Origin: Treponema sp. UBA7590
GTDB lineage: Bacteria; Spirochaetota; Spirochaetia; Treponematales; Treponemataceae
Reading direction: 5' to 3'
DNA: 35,896 nt
Assembly: GCA_002478955.1 (NCBI GenBank)
Contig: DLKK01000066.1
Location: 7,259-43,154 of the forward strand
Shown here in pieces: positions 7,755 through 16,904 of this stretch. Position 1 is the stretch's first letter, and every line of letters begins with the position of its first letter. The position numbers were made by a program, and so were the translations under genes. The notes below the pieces were generated by a model. The model was given only the letters and a program-made list of their open reading frames with translations, did no database searches and was not told where the DNA came from.

Positions 7755-10700
7755 ATGAAGAAAATAAAAATATTTTTGGCAGCCATTTCGGTTGCTCTTG
7801 TTGCGCTTACAGGGTGTAACAATATTATAGAAGAAAACGATTCCGATTCATATAATTCTAAAAAATATGGTTCTCTTACAATTGTAAATAAATCAGAAAA
7901 TGAATCAGATTCGCGGGCTATTGATGTTTCTACTTTAACAACTTCTACAGTAACTGTAAGCGGTTCGGGAATGGAAGATATTGTAAAGGATAATATTCCT
8001 CTTTCTGATGGAAAAGGTTCTTTTACAATTGAAAATATTTTGGCTGGAAAAAACCGGATTGTAACAGTAAAGTCAAATGTTGACGGTGCTGTTATCCGTG
8101 CTCTTGCTGATATAGATGAAGGCGCTGGAAATACTGTTTCTGTAAACTGGAGCACAACTGCGCTTGCAAATGTTTATTATGAGCTTTTAAAATCTGGAGT
8201 GAACATTGGTGCTTATGGCGATACAGAAAAAGCTGCAATTGAAAAACTAATTCCAAGTGATACACATGCAAGTTTAATCAATGCGGAAAAAATTGCATCA
8301 GACTATAAAAATGGCACTTCTTCTGGTTCTTATCTTTTGAACTATGGAACTGTAAAAGTTACTGCGACAAATGTTAGTGGCTACAAAGTTCAAGTTACAG
8401 ATGTCGCTTCTGAAAAAAAGACTGTTTCTGGCGATTCTGATTCTTTTGAGTTAAAGGCATATCCTGGCGAATGGAAAGTTTTTGTATATGATTCTTCTGA
8501 CAATAAAGTAAGTACAAAAGATGTTGTTATTGTATCTGGTAAAGAAACAAAAGTTAATCTTTCTTATTCTGCTGGTGGTGGCACTGATTTTTCTGACAGG
8601 ACAATAATATTTGTAAAAGCGTCATCTGCCCCTGATATTTGGGCTTGGGAAGTTGATGGCGTAGAATTATCAAAAAGTGCTGGTGGTGTATGGGGAGCTT
8701 CTTCTGCGGCTACAAAAATGACGGCTGTTACATCAGAGTATATGTCTGACGGTAGTGGCTGGTACATGATAGATTATTCTTCTTATGCAACTGGTAAAAC
8801 TATAAAATTCAAATTGAACTGGAAAGATCCGGAAATAACAGGTAAAGCTGGCACTTTCTGGTATGACGGAACTTCTTCTACAGAAACAAATCCATCACCA
8901 GTAAGTGGCGATCCAGTTCTTAATGTTTCTGTAATTAATCCGGATGTTCCTGTTGCAGGTGCAAGAGTTTATGTTTCTGCTGACTCAGCTCCAACTATCT
9001 GGTTGTGGCAGGCAAGCGGTAAAGAAACTACAAAACTTATGGGCTACAGCTGGGAAAAACAGCCAACAATGAAAGCTGCAACTGATTTGAACGATAACAC
9101 TGGCTGGTATGTTTTTGAGCTTGATTCTAGTTGCTATATAGCTGGAAAAGATTTTACTTTCATTTTGAACAGCAACAGCGGAAATATTTCTTCTGGAAAA
9201 TCTGCTACATTCTGGTATGATGCAAAAGGCTTGTGCGGTGCAGAAAAAGCATTCTATGATTCTGACCCAACAACAAAGCCAGAGCCTATTGTGCCAACTG
9301 TAACATTGAAACCTGCTGACGGAAGTACAATCAGAACTACAGATTCTATTTCGGTAACATTTACCAATGGAAACGATACAATTTCATCAGCCAAAGTTGA
9401 AATTAATGGAAAAACTTATGATATGGGAACTTCTGCTGGAACATTCACCAAATCTTTGAAAGATTTGGGAATTACAGAAGGTAATGTTTCTATTTTAGTT
9501 TCTGCTTCTGTAACAAATGGTCAGGGAACAACAACTGAAAAAGCTTCGTATACAACTAAATATGTTGACCCTTCAAAAGTTGATGTATTCACTTGGGATA
9601 ATGTGAACGCATATTTTGTTCTTACAGACCGATTCTATAATGGAGACACATCAAACGACCATTCTTATTATAGAAAGAACGGTTTGAGCGGTGATGAAAA
9701 CGTTGCTACTTTCCACGGTGGAGATATTGCAGGTCTTACGCAGAAACTTGATTATTTTGACAAGCTTGGTGTAAACGCAATCTGGATTACAGCTCCTTAT
9801 GAACAAGCTCATGGATGGGTTGGCGGAAAAAATGGCGCGTTCCCACATTATGCGTTCCATGGTTATTATACCCTTGATTGGACTAGTATGGATCAGAATA
9901 TGGGTACAGTTGAAGAGCTTAGGACTTTTGTAAATGCGTGCCATTCAAAGGGAATCCGTGTAATCATGGACGTTGTTATGAATCATGTTGGCTACAACAA
10001 CACTCAGGATATGGTTACATTCAGCTATGGTTATACTGAACATAAAGAAAACGGCTGGCTTGCAAAAACTGATGGAAAATGGGATGCAAACGATACTGTA
10101 AAATGGGATAATTCTTATTGGGATAATTCTTGGTTTGGTCCATGGATTCGTTCCTTTGGTTATGCCTCTGGTTCTGAATATGGCGGAAGTTGCGGTGGCT
10201 TGCCTGATGTAAAAACTGAATTGACTAGCAGCGTGGGAATGGCTCCTGTTCTTGAAGCAAAATGGAATAAAGTTGATACAGATGACTATAAGTCAAAATA
10301 TTACAATCCATCTGTGGCAAAAGCTGACTGGAACGGATATTCTGGTGACTACAGAACTGACAAAAACATTGCCCCTGCTGATTATCAGGTTATGTGGCTT
10401 TCTGCATGGGTTCGTGAACTTGGAATCGATGGATTCCGTTGTGATACTGCAAAACATGTTGAGCCATTCCGTTGGGGGCAGTTAAAAGTTGCCTGCGAAG
10501 CTGCTCTTGAAGCCTGGAGAAACGATTCTTCTAAAGATAAGACTTATAATGGTACTGATACAGGTGCTGCCGACTGGGATGAGTCATTCTGGATGACAGG
10601 TGAATGTTTTGGATGGACTTCTACGGCTGGTCAAGGTGAATATTATACAACTGGAAAATTTGACAGCATGATTAACTTTAGTTTCAATGCTGCGGCTGGT

Positions 10701-11312
10701 GCAGGAACTTCTTCTAGTTATCCAAGTTCAAATACTTGGGAAAGTTATCTGAATATCAATAAAAATGGTGATTCAGATGGTAACGGAAACCGCAACAATG
10801 TTTTGACTTATGTTTCAAGTCATGATACAAGGTTGTGCCGTGTTTCTAATCAGGCTGAAGTAGGAACAATGCTTACGCTTTTGCCGGGTGGAGTTCAGAT
10901 TTATTATGGTGATGAAACTAGCAGACCTTTGGCATATACAGGTTGTGGAGACACTGATATGGCAACACGTGGCGACTTCAACTGGGATGCAGCTACTGGC
11001 ACAACTGCAAAACACTGGGGCAAGGTCGGAACATTCCGCAAGTTCAATCCTGCTGTTGGTGCTGGAACTGGTTCGGCTACAAAACGTAGTTACAGCGGTT
11101 CAGCTGGCGAAAGCAAGGTTGCAATCGGAATCGGCGGAACAAGCGTTGATGTAAGCGGTTTGTTCAGCGATGGAACAACTGTTTACAACTGGTACGACGG
11201 AAAATCTGCAACTGTAAGCGGCGGAAAAGTTACTTCATTTGCTGGTGGAACTACAAGCCAGCCAATTCTTGTAAGTGACAAGAATCCGGCTGACTACGGT
11301 GTAACGTTCTAA
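7755..11312 (+). CDS. MalS-like alpha-amylase lipoprotein (GH13) with two starch-binding-type modules
   Basis: 1185 aa, lipobox LTGC (Cys21). Order: shared N-terminal module (about 32-190, with AGKNRIV and IPSDTHASLINA), a small beta-sandwich (about 195-275), two CBM26-like repeats (about 281-376 and 404-500, each with a WAW/WLW core and a TFWYD end), an Ig-like linker (510-612), then the GH13 barrel from about 615. Catalytic signatures: DVVMNH (Asp739), GFRCDTAKH (nucleophile Asp897), TGECFG (acid/base Glu950) and SSHDTR (Asp1024). EQAHGWVGG, LPDVKTE and YYGDETSRP follow the E. coli periplasmic MalS pattern closely, placing it with MalS-type (GH13_19) endo-alpha-amylases that release maltooligosaccharides. 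The lipid anchor and modules imply action on starch or glycogen fragments at the cell envelope. A start ATG close behind a terminator with only a weak ribosome-binding site is odd. Confidence 0.93.
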   Translation: MKKIKIFLAAISVALVALTGCNNIIEENDSDSYNSKKYGSLTIVNKSENESDSRAIDVSTLTTSTVTVSGSGMEDIVKDNIPLSDGKGSFTIENILAGKNRIVTVKSNVDGAVIRALADIDEGAGNTVSVNWSTTALANVYYELLKSGVNIGAYGDTEKAAIEKLIPSDTHASLINAEKIASDYKNGTSSGSYLLNYGTVKVTATNVSGYKVQVTDVASEKKTVSGDSDSFELKAYPGEWKVFVYDSSDNKVSTKDVVIVSGKETKVNLSYSAGGGTDFSDRTIIFVKASSAPDIWAWEVDGVELSKSAGGVWGASSAATKMTAVTSEYMSDGSGWYMIDYSSYATGKTIKFKLNWKDPEITGKAGTFWYDGTSSTETNPSPVSGDPVLNVSVINPDVPVAGARVYVSADSAPTIWLWQASGKETTKLMGYSWEKQPTMKAATDLNDNTGWYVFELDSSCYIAGKDFTFILNSNSGNISSGKSATFWYDAKGLCGAEKAFYDSDPTTKPEPIVPTVTLKPADGSTIRTTDSISVTFTNGNDTISSAKVEINGKTYDMGTSAGTFTKSLKDLGITEGNVSILVSASVTNGQGTTTEKASYTTKYVDPSKVDVFTWDNVNAYFVLTDRFYNGDTSNDHSYYRKNGLSGDENVATFHGGDIAGLTQKLDYFDKLGVNAIWITAPYEQAHGWVGGKNGAFPHYAFHGYYTLDWTSMDQNMGTVEELRTFVNACHSKGIRVIMDVVMNHVGYNNTQDMVTFSYGYTEHKENGWLAKTDGKWDANDTVKWDNSYWDNSWFGPWIRSFGYASGSEYGGSCGGLPDVKTELTSSVGMAPVLEAKWNKVDTDDYKSKYYNPSVAKADWNGYSGDYRTDKNIAPADYQVMWLSAWVRELGIDGFRCDTAKHVEPFRWGQLKVACEAALEAWRNDSSKDKTYNGTDTGAADWDESFWMTGECFGWTSTAGQGEYYTTGKFDSMINFSFNAAAGAGTSSSYPSSNTWESYLNINKNGDSDGNGNRNNVLTYVSSHDTRLCRVSNQAEVGTMLTLLPGGVQIYYGDETSRPLAYTGCGDTDMATRGDFNWDAATGTTAKHWGKVGTFRKFNPAVGAGTGSATKRSYSGSAGESKVAIGIGGTSVDVSGLFSDGTTVYNWYDGKSATVSGGKVTSFAGGTTSQPILVSDKNPADYGVTF

Positions 11313-11338
11313 AGTCGCATTTTCGGTAATGCTAAAAT

Positions 11339-11386
11339 AAACGGCATGGAATAGGACAAAAGTTCTGTTCTGTGCCGTTTTTGTTT
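11339..11386 (+). terminator. Intrinsic terminator after the MalS-like amylase gene
   Basis: AAACGGCA (11339-11346) pairs with TGCCGTTT (11373-11380), extended inward by GGAATAGGAC/GTTCTGTTCT with G-T pairs around an AAAA loop, then TTGTTT. It ends exactly where the convergent ATPase pseudogene ends. Confidence 0.8.
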
Positions 11387-12550
11387 AGAATGCATTATTC
11401 CATGAAATTATATTTCCATATTTTGTGTTGAAATTTTGATCTCCGGCATATATAACAGTTTTTGTATTGTTTGTATTTCCAGGGAGGGTGGATCATTTTT
11501 CCATATTAGAAAAATAATCAAGATTTGTGGTTTGCCCAGATTTTATTTCGTACGCATTAATAGTTTCTTTTCCATTTTCCGAGAATGAAGTTTTTAATAA
11601 ATCAATTTCTAATCCTGTTTTATCTCGCCAGTAAGAAAAGTCTGGTTCATTTCCTTTATTGTATTCATTATAGATGAATTGATTTATTATCATGTTTTCA
11701 AAAAGGTTTCCGCGTAAATAATGATTGAAGATTTGTTTGTGATTTTTTATTCCTAATAAATAGCAAGCGAAACCTGTATCTGTAAAATAGATTTTTGGAG
11801 CTTTTGTAAGTCGTTTTGAAAAATTTCTAAAATCAGGCTTTAATTTATAGATGATAAAACTTGCTTCTAGTAAGCTAAGCCATCGGTTTGCTGTTGTTGC
11901 GGATATTTCACAGTCATTTGCCAATGAGGTTATATTTACAAGTTGCCCAATTCTTCCTGCACATAATTTTATAAACTTTGTGAAAAGTGACAAATCTACA
12001 ATATTTTCAAGGTTTTGAATATCTTTTTGAACATAAGTTTCAAAATAGTCCGAAAAATACCTTTCTGCAGGAATTTTTTTGTCATAAATTCTTGGGTAAC
12101 CACCTGTAAAAATCTGTTCATCGATATTTTTATTTAAAAGAGAACTTTTTTTTAATTCCACAATGGAAAATGGCATTAATTTTAAAATACCACATCTTCC
12201 GGCAAGAGATTGTGTTATGGATTTCATCAAATGAAAGTTTTGTGAGCCAGATAAAACATATTGACCTGAATCACCAGTTTTATCAACTTGTGTTTGTAGA
12301 TAGGAAAAAATTTCAGGAACTCGCTGTGCTTCGTCTATAATTGTATGTTTCGTGTAAGTTGAAAAGAATCCTTTTGGATCGATTCTGCAGAATTCTCTGA
12401 TGTCAGGTTCTTCTAGTGAAATGTATTTCCAGTTTGAGAGTCTGTTTTTTAGAAAAGTCGATTTGCCGGCTTGTCTGGGACCTGTAAGAGTTACAATTGG
12501 GTAATAATTAAGAACTTCAAAAAAACAGATTCTATTTCTCTATTTATCAT
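11385..12550 (-). pseudogene. DUF4143-type ATPase pseudogene (frameshift plus premature stop)
   Basis: Read leftward from ATG at 12550, the chain starts MINREIESVF and then loses frame in a run of seven T (plus-strand A7 at 12519-12525). One extra T would restore FFEVLNYYPIVTLTG followed by Walker A GPRQAGKS and Walker B-like HTIIDEAQRVPE. The frame then runs intact through the DUF4143 domain to TGA at 11495-11493, where Trp (TGG) fits. Beyond it the same frame continues for 35 sense codons with a family-typical C-terminus (VIYAGD, ISWNNAF) to TAA at 11387-11385. So two independent lesions exist. Only the part from 12230 to 11493 is an ATG-started open frame, and it lacks the P-loop. A sequencing error could explain the T-run, but not easily both changes. 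Confidence 0.85.
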
Positions 12551-12563
12551 GTTTCTATTTTAT

Positions 12564-12598
12564 TGGACAAATCCTCTTTTGAAAAGTGAATTTGTCCA
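12564..12598. promoter_or_regulatory. Inverted repeat upstream of the ATPase pseudogene
   Basis: TGGACAAAT (12564-12572) and ATTTGTCCA (12590-12598) are perfect 9-bp arms. Inside them CTTTT-G-AAAAG (12576-12586) forms a second symmetric core. There is no T-tail, so an operator or promoter element for the minus-strand gene is more likely than a terminator. Confidence 0.6.
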
Positions 12599-12641
12599 GT
12601 TTATTTTTACTCAATAACTATATTTGTAAAAATAAAACTGT

Positions 12642-12678
12642 TTGACATATACATGTTGCGTAGATATAATCAGATTAT
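12642..12678 (+). promoter_or_regulatory. Consensus promoter of higBA with overlapping palindrome
   Basis: TTGACA (12642-12647), a 17-bp spacer and TATAAT (12665-12670) give a perfect consensus promoter. ATAATC-A-GATTAT (12666-12678) is a perfect inverted repeat overlapping the -10 box and the first bases of higB, a fitting site for HigA autorepression. The expected transcription start is at about 12677, the A of the higB ATG. Confidence 0.8.
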
Positions 12679-12958
12679 GATAGACAGTTTTGCGGATAAA
12701 GAAACAGAGGTTATTTATCACCAGCAATTTTCAAGACGTCTTCCTAATTCAATTCAAAAAGTTGCGTTAAGAAAATTAATGATGATTGATAATGCAAAAA
12801 GTCTCCAAGATTTAAGAGTTCCTCCAAATAATCGTTTAGAGTTGCTATCTGGAGACAGGAAAGGACAATATTCAATTCGCATAAATGACCAATGGCGTGT
12901 TTGTTTTAAAGAAAAAAACGGACATTTTTATGATGTTACAATAGTGGATTATCACTAA
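12677..12958 (+). CDS. higB: HigB-type (RelE superfamily) toxin
   Basis: 93 aa from the ATG at 12677. An in-frame ATG at 12653 lies between the -35 and -10 boxes and cannot be on the transcript. Family members also start M-I-x-S-F-x-D-K, as this one does. The C-terminal block GDRKGQYSIRINDQWRVCF, followed by a VTIVDYH end, is the signature of HigB/GraT mRNA-cleaving toxins, which act on ribosome-bound transcripts and are neutralised by the HigA partner. The SRR-x-PN and R-x-PPNNRLE-x-L segments also fit. The antitoxin gene follows 24 bp later, giving the toxin-first order typical of higBA. The promoter geometry predicts a leaderless or nearly leaderless message for the toxin, while the antitoxin has a good Shine-Dalgarno, which would favour antitoxin synthesis. 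Confidence 0.93.
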   Translation: MIDSFADKETEVIYHQQFSRRLPNSIQKVALRKLMMIDNAKSLQDLRVPPNNRLELLSGDRKGQYSIRINDQWRVCFKEKNGHFYDVTIVDYH

Positions 12959-12982
12959 AATTTAGCATTTATGGAGGAAATC

Positions 12983-13279
12983 ATGTCTGATTATATTGAA
13001 ACTCCTACAATTGGTGAGATTTTGAACGAAGAGTTTCTGATTCCGCTGGGAATTTCTGCATATAAGCTGGCACAGGAAATAAATGTTCCAACTTCAAGGA
13101 TTCAAGATATTATTCATAACCGCAGAAAAATTACGGTAGATACGTCTTTAAGGCTTGCAAAGTTTTTTGGTCTTTCTGATGGTTACTTTATGTCCTTGCA
13201 AAATGATATTGATTTAAGAAACGCCCGCTTAAAGTTAAAACCTCAACTGGAACAGATAAAAACTTATGTTTATGCTTGA
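12983..13279 (+). CDS. higA: HigA-type antitoxin, XRE-family DNA-binding protein
   Basis: 98 aa. The ATG at 12983 is preferred to the ATG at 12971 because ATGGAGGAA supplies a strong ribosome-binding site for the former. The protein starts with TPTIGEILNEEFLIPLGIS and continues into a helix-turn-helix (YKLAQEINVPTSRIQDIIHNRR, about residues 28-50) and a SLRLAKFFG helix, the standard HigA/VapI layout. It should bind HigB and repress the shared promoter, probably at the palindrome over the -10 box. The unit lies between the ATPase pseudogene and the isoamylase gene, so it is probably a small insertion in the starch locus. Confidence 0.93.
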   Translation: MSDYIETPTIGEILNEEFLIPLGISAYKLAQEINVPTSRIQDIIHNRRKITVDTSLRLAKFFGLSDGYFMSLQNDIDLRNARLKLKPQLEQIKTYVYA

Positions 13280-13342
13280 GTTATTTAAAAGATAGCTTAT
13301 CCAATTTTTATGTTGAATTTATAAAACTCGGCATCTGATCTA

Positions 13343-13371
13343 CTAAAAATTCCAGGGGCTTTTTTAGTTTT
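13343..13371 (+). terminator. Probable terminator after higBA
   Basis: CTAAAAA (13343-13349) pairs with TTTTTAG (13361-13367) around TTCCAGGGGCT, followed by TTTTTG. The stem is AT-rich and moderate in strength. It overlaps the -35 region of the next promoter closely. Confidence 0.5.
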
Positions 13372-13374
13372 TGT

Positions 13375-13408
13375 TTTACAAATGGATATTGTGGATTTAT
13401 AATTTTTT
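13375..13408 (+). promoter_or_regulatory. Promoter of the isoamylase gene with shared 23-bp block
   Basis: TTTACA (13375-13380), 17 bp, TATAAT (13398-13403). The spacer end plus -10 box (13386-13408, beginning ATATTGTGGA) matches 16916-16938 at 21 of 23 positions, so the isoamylase and the second amylase promoters look co-regulated. The leader is about 70 nt. Confidence 0.75.
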
Positions 13409-13479
13409 GTGGAATTTGAATGCTTCTTGCCTTTCCTAGAGATGTTTTGAAAAATTTGCGACTCTTTTTGGAGGCTAAA

Positions 13480-16400
13480 ATGAAACGGTTTCTTGGTGGC
13501 TGCCTGGCTTTTTTGTGTCTTATTGCATTTTCTTGTAATCTTGAAGAGAACTATTCTGATTCAAAATATGGTTCAATTTCTGTTGGGTTAAAAGATTCTA
13601 CTGTTGAATCTGTTGAAAATAAATCTTCGCGTGCGCTGTATATTCCTGAAATCAAAAATGCTACGGTAACTGTAAGCGGCTATGGAATGTTGGATATTTC
13701 AGAGCGTGTAAGCATTGTTTCTGGAAAAGGGCTTGTTTCTATTGATAAAATCCCGCTCGGTAAGAACCGTGTTGTAAGTGTTCAGGCGGAATCTTGCATT
13801 GATTCTGATGATACCGCCAAGATTGATGGCGTTGTTATGTATGCCGTGACTGATATTTCCAGCGGCGAAAATTCTGTAAATGTGAATTGGGCTTCTTCTG
13901 CGGTCGGCTCGGTTTATTTTAATCTTATAAAAGAAAATTATGATGTCTCAAACCTTGAAAAATCTTCTGTTGAGGCACTTGTTCCATCTGAAACTCATGC
14001 AGCTCTTGTTGACACAAAGAAAATTGCGGAAGACATAAAAAATGAAAGAACTGAATCTTCCGAAAAATATCAGCTGAAAAGCGGAAAAGTTCAATTTAAA
14101 ACAAGCAAGGCTTATTCAGATGTGGTGATTCAGGTCTGCGATCCTGTGTCAAAGTCTGTTGCACAGTCAACAGGCGAAACTCAGACTATAGAAAACGTTG
14201 CGCCTGGAACCTGGAATTTCTATGTAATCAAAAATGAATCTATAAAATATAAAAAATCTGTTACGCTAAAAAGCGGCGAAACGTTGGATTTGGGCATTAT
14301 AAGTTTTGAAAAATCTCTTGGACAGAACCATCCGGATGAGGGAAAATATTCTCCAGTTGCACAGACTACTTGGGCAAGTGAAACTTTCTCTTTGGGCTCT
14401 GAAATTGACGCGGATGGAAACGGAATATTTGCGGTTTATTCAAAGAATGCCACAAAGATTCTTCTGGAAATTTATAATGCGGCCTACGGTGAGGAAGCCG
14501 CCTACGACTACTGGATGGAAAAAGGCAGCGACGACATTTGGCGCGCAAAAATCAAAGGAATTGAAAGCGGCACTTTGTATGCGTTCCGCGCCTGGGGTCC
14601 AAACTGGACTTTTGACGAAAACTGGGAGCGCGGCGGAAGCTCTGCCGGCTTTGTGGCAGATTTTGACGCCGCAGGAAACCGCTTTAATCCGAACAAACTT
14701 CTGTTCGATCCATATTCAAAGGAAATCAGCCACGACAAGTCAAATCCTACTGCGCTTGGCAGCTTGAATGGCGGAATGTACGGAACTGGCGAGGAAGTTT
14801 TTGAAGGTGCGGCACGTAGAAACTTTGACACTGGTATTTATGCCTCAAAATCAGTTGTTGTAAAAGACAGCACAAGTTTTGGCACAAGACCAAAAATTCC
14901 GCAGGAAAAGGCAATCATTTACGAGGCACACGCACGCGGAATTACAAAACATTCTTCTTCTGCGCAACTTTCTTCTATATTAAATGGTTTTGACGGCTTT
15001 GACGGCGTTGTAAATATTCCAGCTGAATATCAGGGAACGTACAAAGGTGCCGGAATGTTGGCGCCTTACCTTAAAGCGTTGGGTGTGAACACAATCGAAC
15101 TTTTGCCGGTTCACGAAAGCGACAACGACGCAAATCCAGATGACGCGCCGGGCGGAAACTACTGGGCGTACATGACTTACGGCTACTTTGCGCCGGACAG
15201 ACGTTATTCAAGCGACAAATCTTACGGCGGACCAACGCGCGAATTCAAGGAAATGGTAAAAGCGTTCCACGATGTAGGAATGGAAGTTTACCTTGATGTT
15301 GTATTCAACCATTCTGGCGAAGGCGGAACTTGGTACGGCGAAAAAGACAGTTATCAGACTGCCGAGCTTACATTTATGCGCGGCTTTGACAACAGCACAT
15401 ATTATTCGCTTGTTCAGGACAACGTTGGCGGTTACTGGGAAACTACTGGTTGCGGAAACAACTTGCAGTGCGATAATCCTGTAGTCCGCAAGTTCATTCT
15501 GGATTCCCTTGCTTACTGGATTGACGAAATGGGCGTTGATGGCTACCGCTTCGACTTGGCAACAGTTTTGGGAAGAGAAAAGAATTCGTCTGGCAACTGG
15601 GATTACAATGTTGAATCCCAGACTTTAAAAGATATTGTTGCTCTTGGTGTTGAAAATGATGTTGAAATGATTGCGGAAAGCTGGGATTGTGGAAGCAACA
15701 GCTATCAGGTTGGAAACTTTCCTGAAGGTTGGGGTGGCTGGAACGGACGTTTCCGCGATTCAATCCGTTCGTATGTTGGAAAAGGTGAAAGAGGGTTGTT
15801 GAACAATTATATCAACGGAGATTACGACAATTTCAACAAAGAGGGCGGTCCGCATAAATCTGTGAACTTTGTAGTTGCTCACGATGGATTTACTCTTGCC
15901 GATTTGTGCAGCTATCAAGGTGCGGGAAATGCGATGAATAGCACTTTGACTTGGCCGTTTGGACCAAGCGACGGCGGTAACAGCGACAACAACACGCTGG
16001 GTTTTGGAACAGAAGCAAAAGATAAACGCCAGGCAGCCCGAAACTACATTGCAATCCAGATGATAAGCCGCGGAGTTCCAATGATTGTATGGGGCGATGA
16101 GTTCGGCAGAACGCAGAACGGAAACAACAATCCTTACAATATCGATAGCGTTGCAACCTGGAACAACTACAACATGATAAACACTTCTTCGCCTCATCTT
16201 GTTGCAACCGGTGGAAGCGGCGCTTACCACAATAATTTTGGAGAATTTGGAAACAAAGCAAACGTAAACGGCAACTTTAAGTTCATGAACTATATGCTAA
16301 AGCTGCGTGCAAACGAGCCGGCATTCCAGCAGGCAAATTACAACGTTCTGTATGACTTTAAGAAAGAGGACGGCGTTAATACATTGTCGGACGGTGACCG

Positions 16401-16671
16401 CTGCGTATGGATTCGCGTAAACGGAAGCACAGTTTCCGGCGGAAGCGACTACCTTGTGTTCATGAATATGTATACAGATAAAGTTTCTTACACGATTCCA
16501 GCTCCTGCTGCTGGCAGCAAATGGACTCGTGTTGCGGATACTTCTTCTTGGGCAGAAACAAGTTTTAACTGCTGGGATGAAACAGATACTTCTTGCGTTT
16601 ACACGGCTGCGGACTCGTACGGTGTAAACCCTTGGTCAGTGGTAATCCTTAAGCAAGTTGCAGACAATTGA
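13480..16671 (+). CDS. Isoamylase/GlgX-type debranching enzyme lipoprotein (GH13)
   Basis: 1063 aa from ATG 13480, preceded by TTGGAGG. The in-frame ATG at 13420 would put 20 residues before a good lipoprotein signal (lipobox AFSC, Cys19). The shared N-terminal module is present (PLGKNRVV, VPSETHAALVD), then a small beta-sandwich, a CBM48-like domain (about 294-460, YAFRAWGP) and the GH13 barrel. Signatures: DVVFNH (Asp606), GYRFDLA (nucleophile Asp692), AESWD (Glu733) and VAHDGFTLADL (Asp802). The HDGFTLADL and GDEFGRTQNGNNN segments are typical of isoamylase and glycogen-debranching GlgX/TreX enzymes (GH13_11), which hydrolyse alpha-1,6 branches. GlgX is normally cytoplasmic; the lipid anchor implies action on external branched glucan. 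The gene has its own promoter. No clear U-tailed terminator follows. Confidence 0.93.
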   Translation: MKRFLGGCLAFLCLIAFSCNLEENYSDSKYGSISVGLKDSTVESVENKSSRALYIPEIKNATVTVSGYGMLDISERVSIVSGKGLVSIDKIPLGKNRVVSVQAESCIDSDDTAKIDGVVMYAVTDISSGENSVNVNWASSAVGSVYFNLIKENYDVSNLEKSSVEALVPSETHAALVDTKKIAEDIKNERTESSEKYQLKSGKVQFKTSKAYSDVVIQVCDPVSKSVAQSTGETQTIENVAPGTWNFYVIKNESIKYKKSVTLKSGETLDLGIISFEKSLGQNHPDEGKYSPVAQTTWASETFSLGSEIDADGNGIFAVYSKNATKILLEIYNAAYGEEAAYDYWMEKGSDDIWRAKIKGIESGTLYAFRAWGPNWTFDENWERGGSSAGFVADFDAAGNRFNPNKLLFDPYSKEISHDKSNPTALGSLNGGMYGTGEEVFEGAARRNFDTGIYASKSVVVKDSTSFGTRPKIPQEKAIIYEAHARGITKHSSSAQLSSILNGFDGFDGVVNIPAEYQGTYKGAGMLAPYLKALGVNTIELLPVHESDNDANPDDAPGGNYWAYMTYGYFAPDRRYSSDKSYGGPTREFKEMVKAFHDVGMEVYLDVVFNHSGEGGTWYGEKDSYQTAELTFMRGFDNSTYYSLVQDNVGGYWETTGCGNNLQCDNPVVRKFILDSLAYWIDEMGVDGYRFDLATVLGREKNSSGNWDYNVESQTLKDIVALGVENDVEMIAESWDCGSNSYQVGNFPEGWGGWNGRFRDSIRSYVGKGERGLLNNYINGDYDNFNKEGGPHKSVNFVVAHDGFTLADLCSYQGAGNAMNSTLTWPFGPSDGGNSDNNTLGFGTEAKDKRQAARNYIAIQMISRGVPMIVWGDEFGRTQNGNNNPYNIDSVATWNNYNMINTSSPHLVATGGSGAYHNNFGEFGNKANVNGNFKFMNYMLKLRANEPAFQQANYNVLYDFKKEDGVNTLSDGDRCVWIRVNGSTVSGGSDYLVFMNMYTDKVSYTIPAPAAGSKWTRVADTSSWAETSFNCWDETDTSCVYTAADSYGVNPWSVVILKQVADN

Positions 16672-16761
16672 TAAATATCATAAACATTAAAAAAATTGAT
16701 ATGTTTGTTGAGCTGGATAGTATGTGCTTTGCCTGAATTCTTTGCATATTTAAACTTGCGC

Positions 16762-16863
16762 TCTAATATTAGATTTGCCTGCAGGATAACATTAGTTTTT
16801 AAATAATCTAGTATTAGTATGTTTTGCATACTAATACTAGTGTGCAAAGCATGCTAATACTAG
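16762..16863. repeat. Palindrome cluster in the 322-bp gap before the second amylase gene
   Basis: TCTAATATTAGA (16762-16773) is a perfect palindrome. CTAGTATTAGTATG (16808-16821) and CATACTAATACTAG (16827-16840) form a perfect 14-bp inverted repeat around TTTTG. GCATGCTAATACTAG (16849-16863) repeats the right arm directly after 23 bp with one change. The cluster ends 42 bp before the -35 box at 16905. A regulator-binding array is more likely than a terminator because no T-tail follows. The rest of the gap 16672-16904 shows no gene. Confidence 0.75.
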
Positions 16864-16904
16864 TATGAATTATAACCTATTTTCTTTTATAACAAAACAT
16901 TAAT

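Noticed and set aside
11493..11495. TGA read as tryptophan in the ATPase gene
   Set aside because: A second lesion (T7 frameshift) is present and other genes use TGG for Trp and TGA as stop (for example at 34906-34908), so decay is simpler.
15760..16261. Overlapping minus-strand frames in the isoamylase gene
   Set aside because: The plus strand carries intact GH13 motifs through this stretch; the antisense frames have no ribosome-binding site or family features.
16808..16840. Terminator of the isoamylase gene
   Set aside because: The stem is perfect, but no T-run follows on either strand and it lies 137 bp past the stop; an operator is more plausible.
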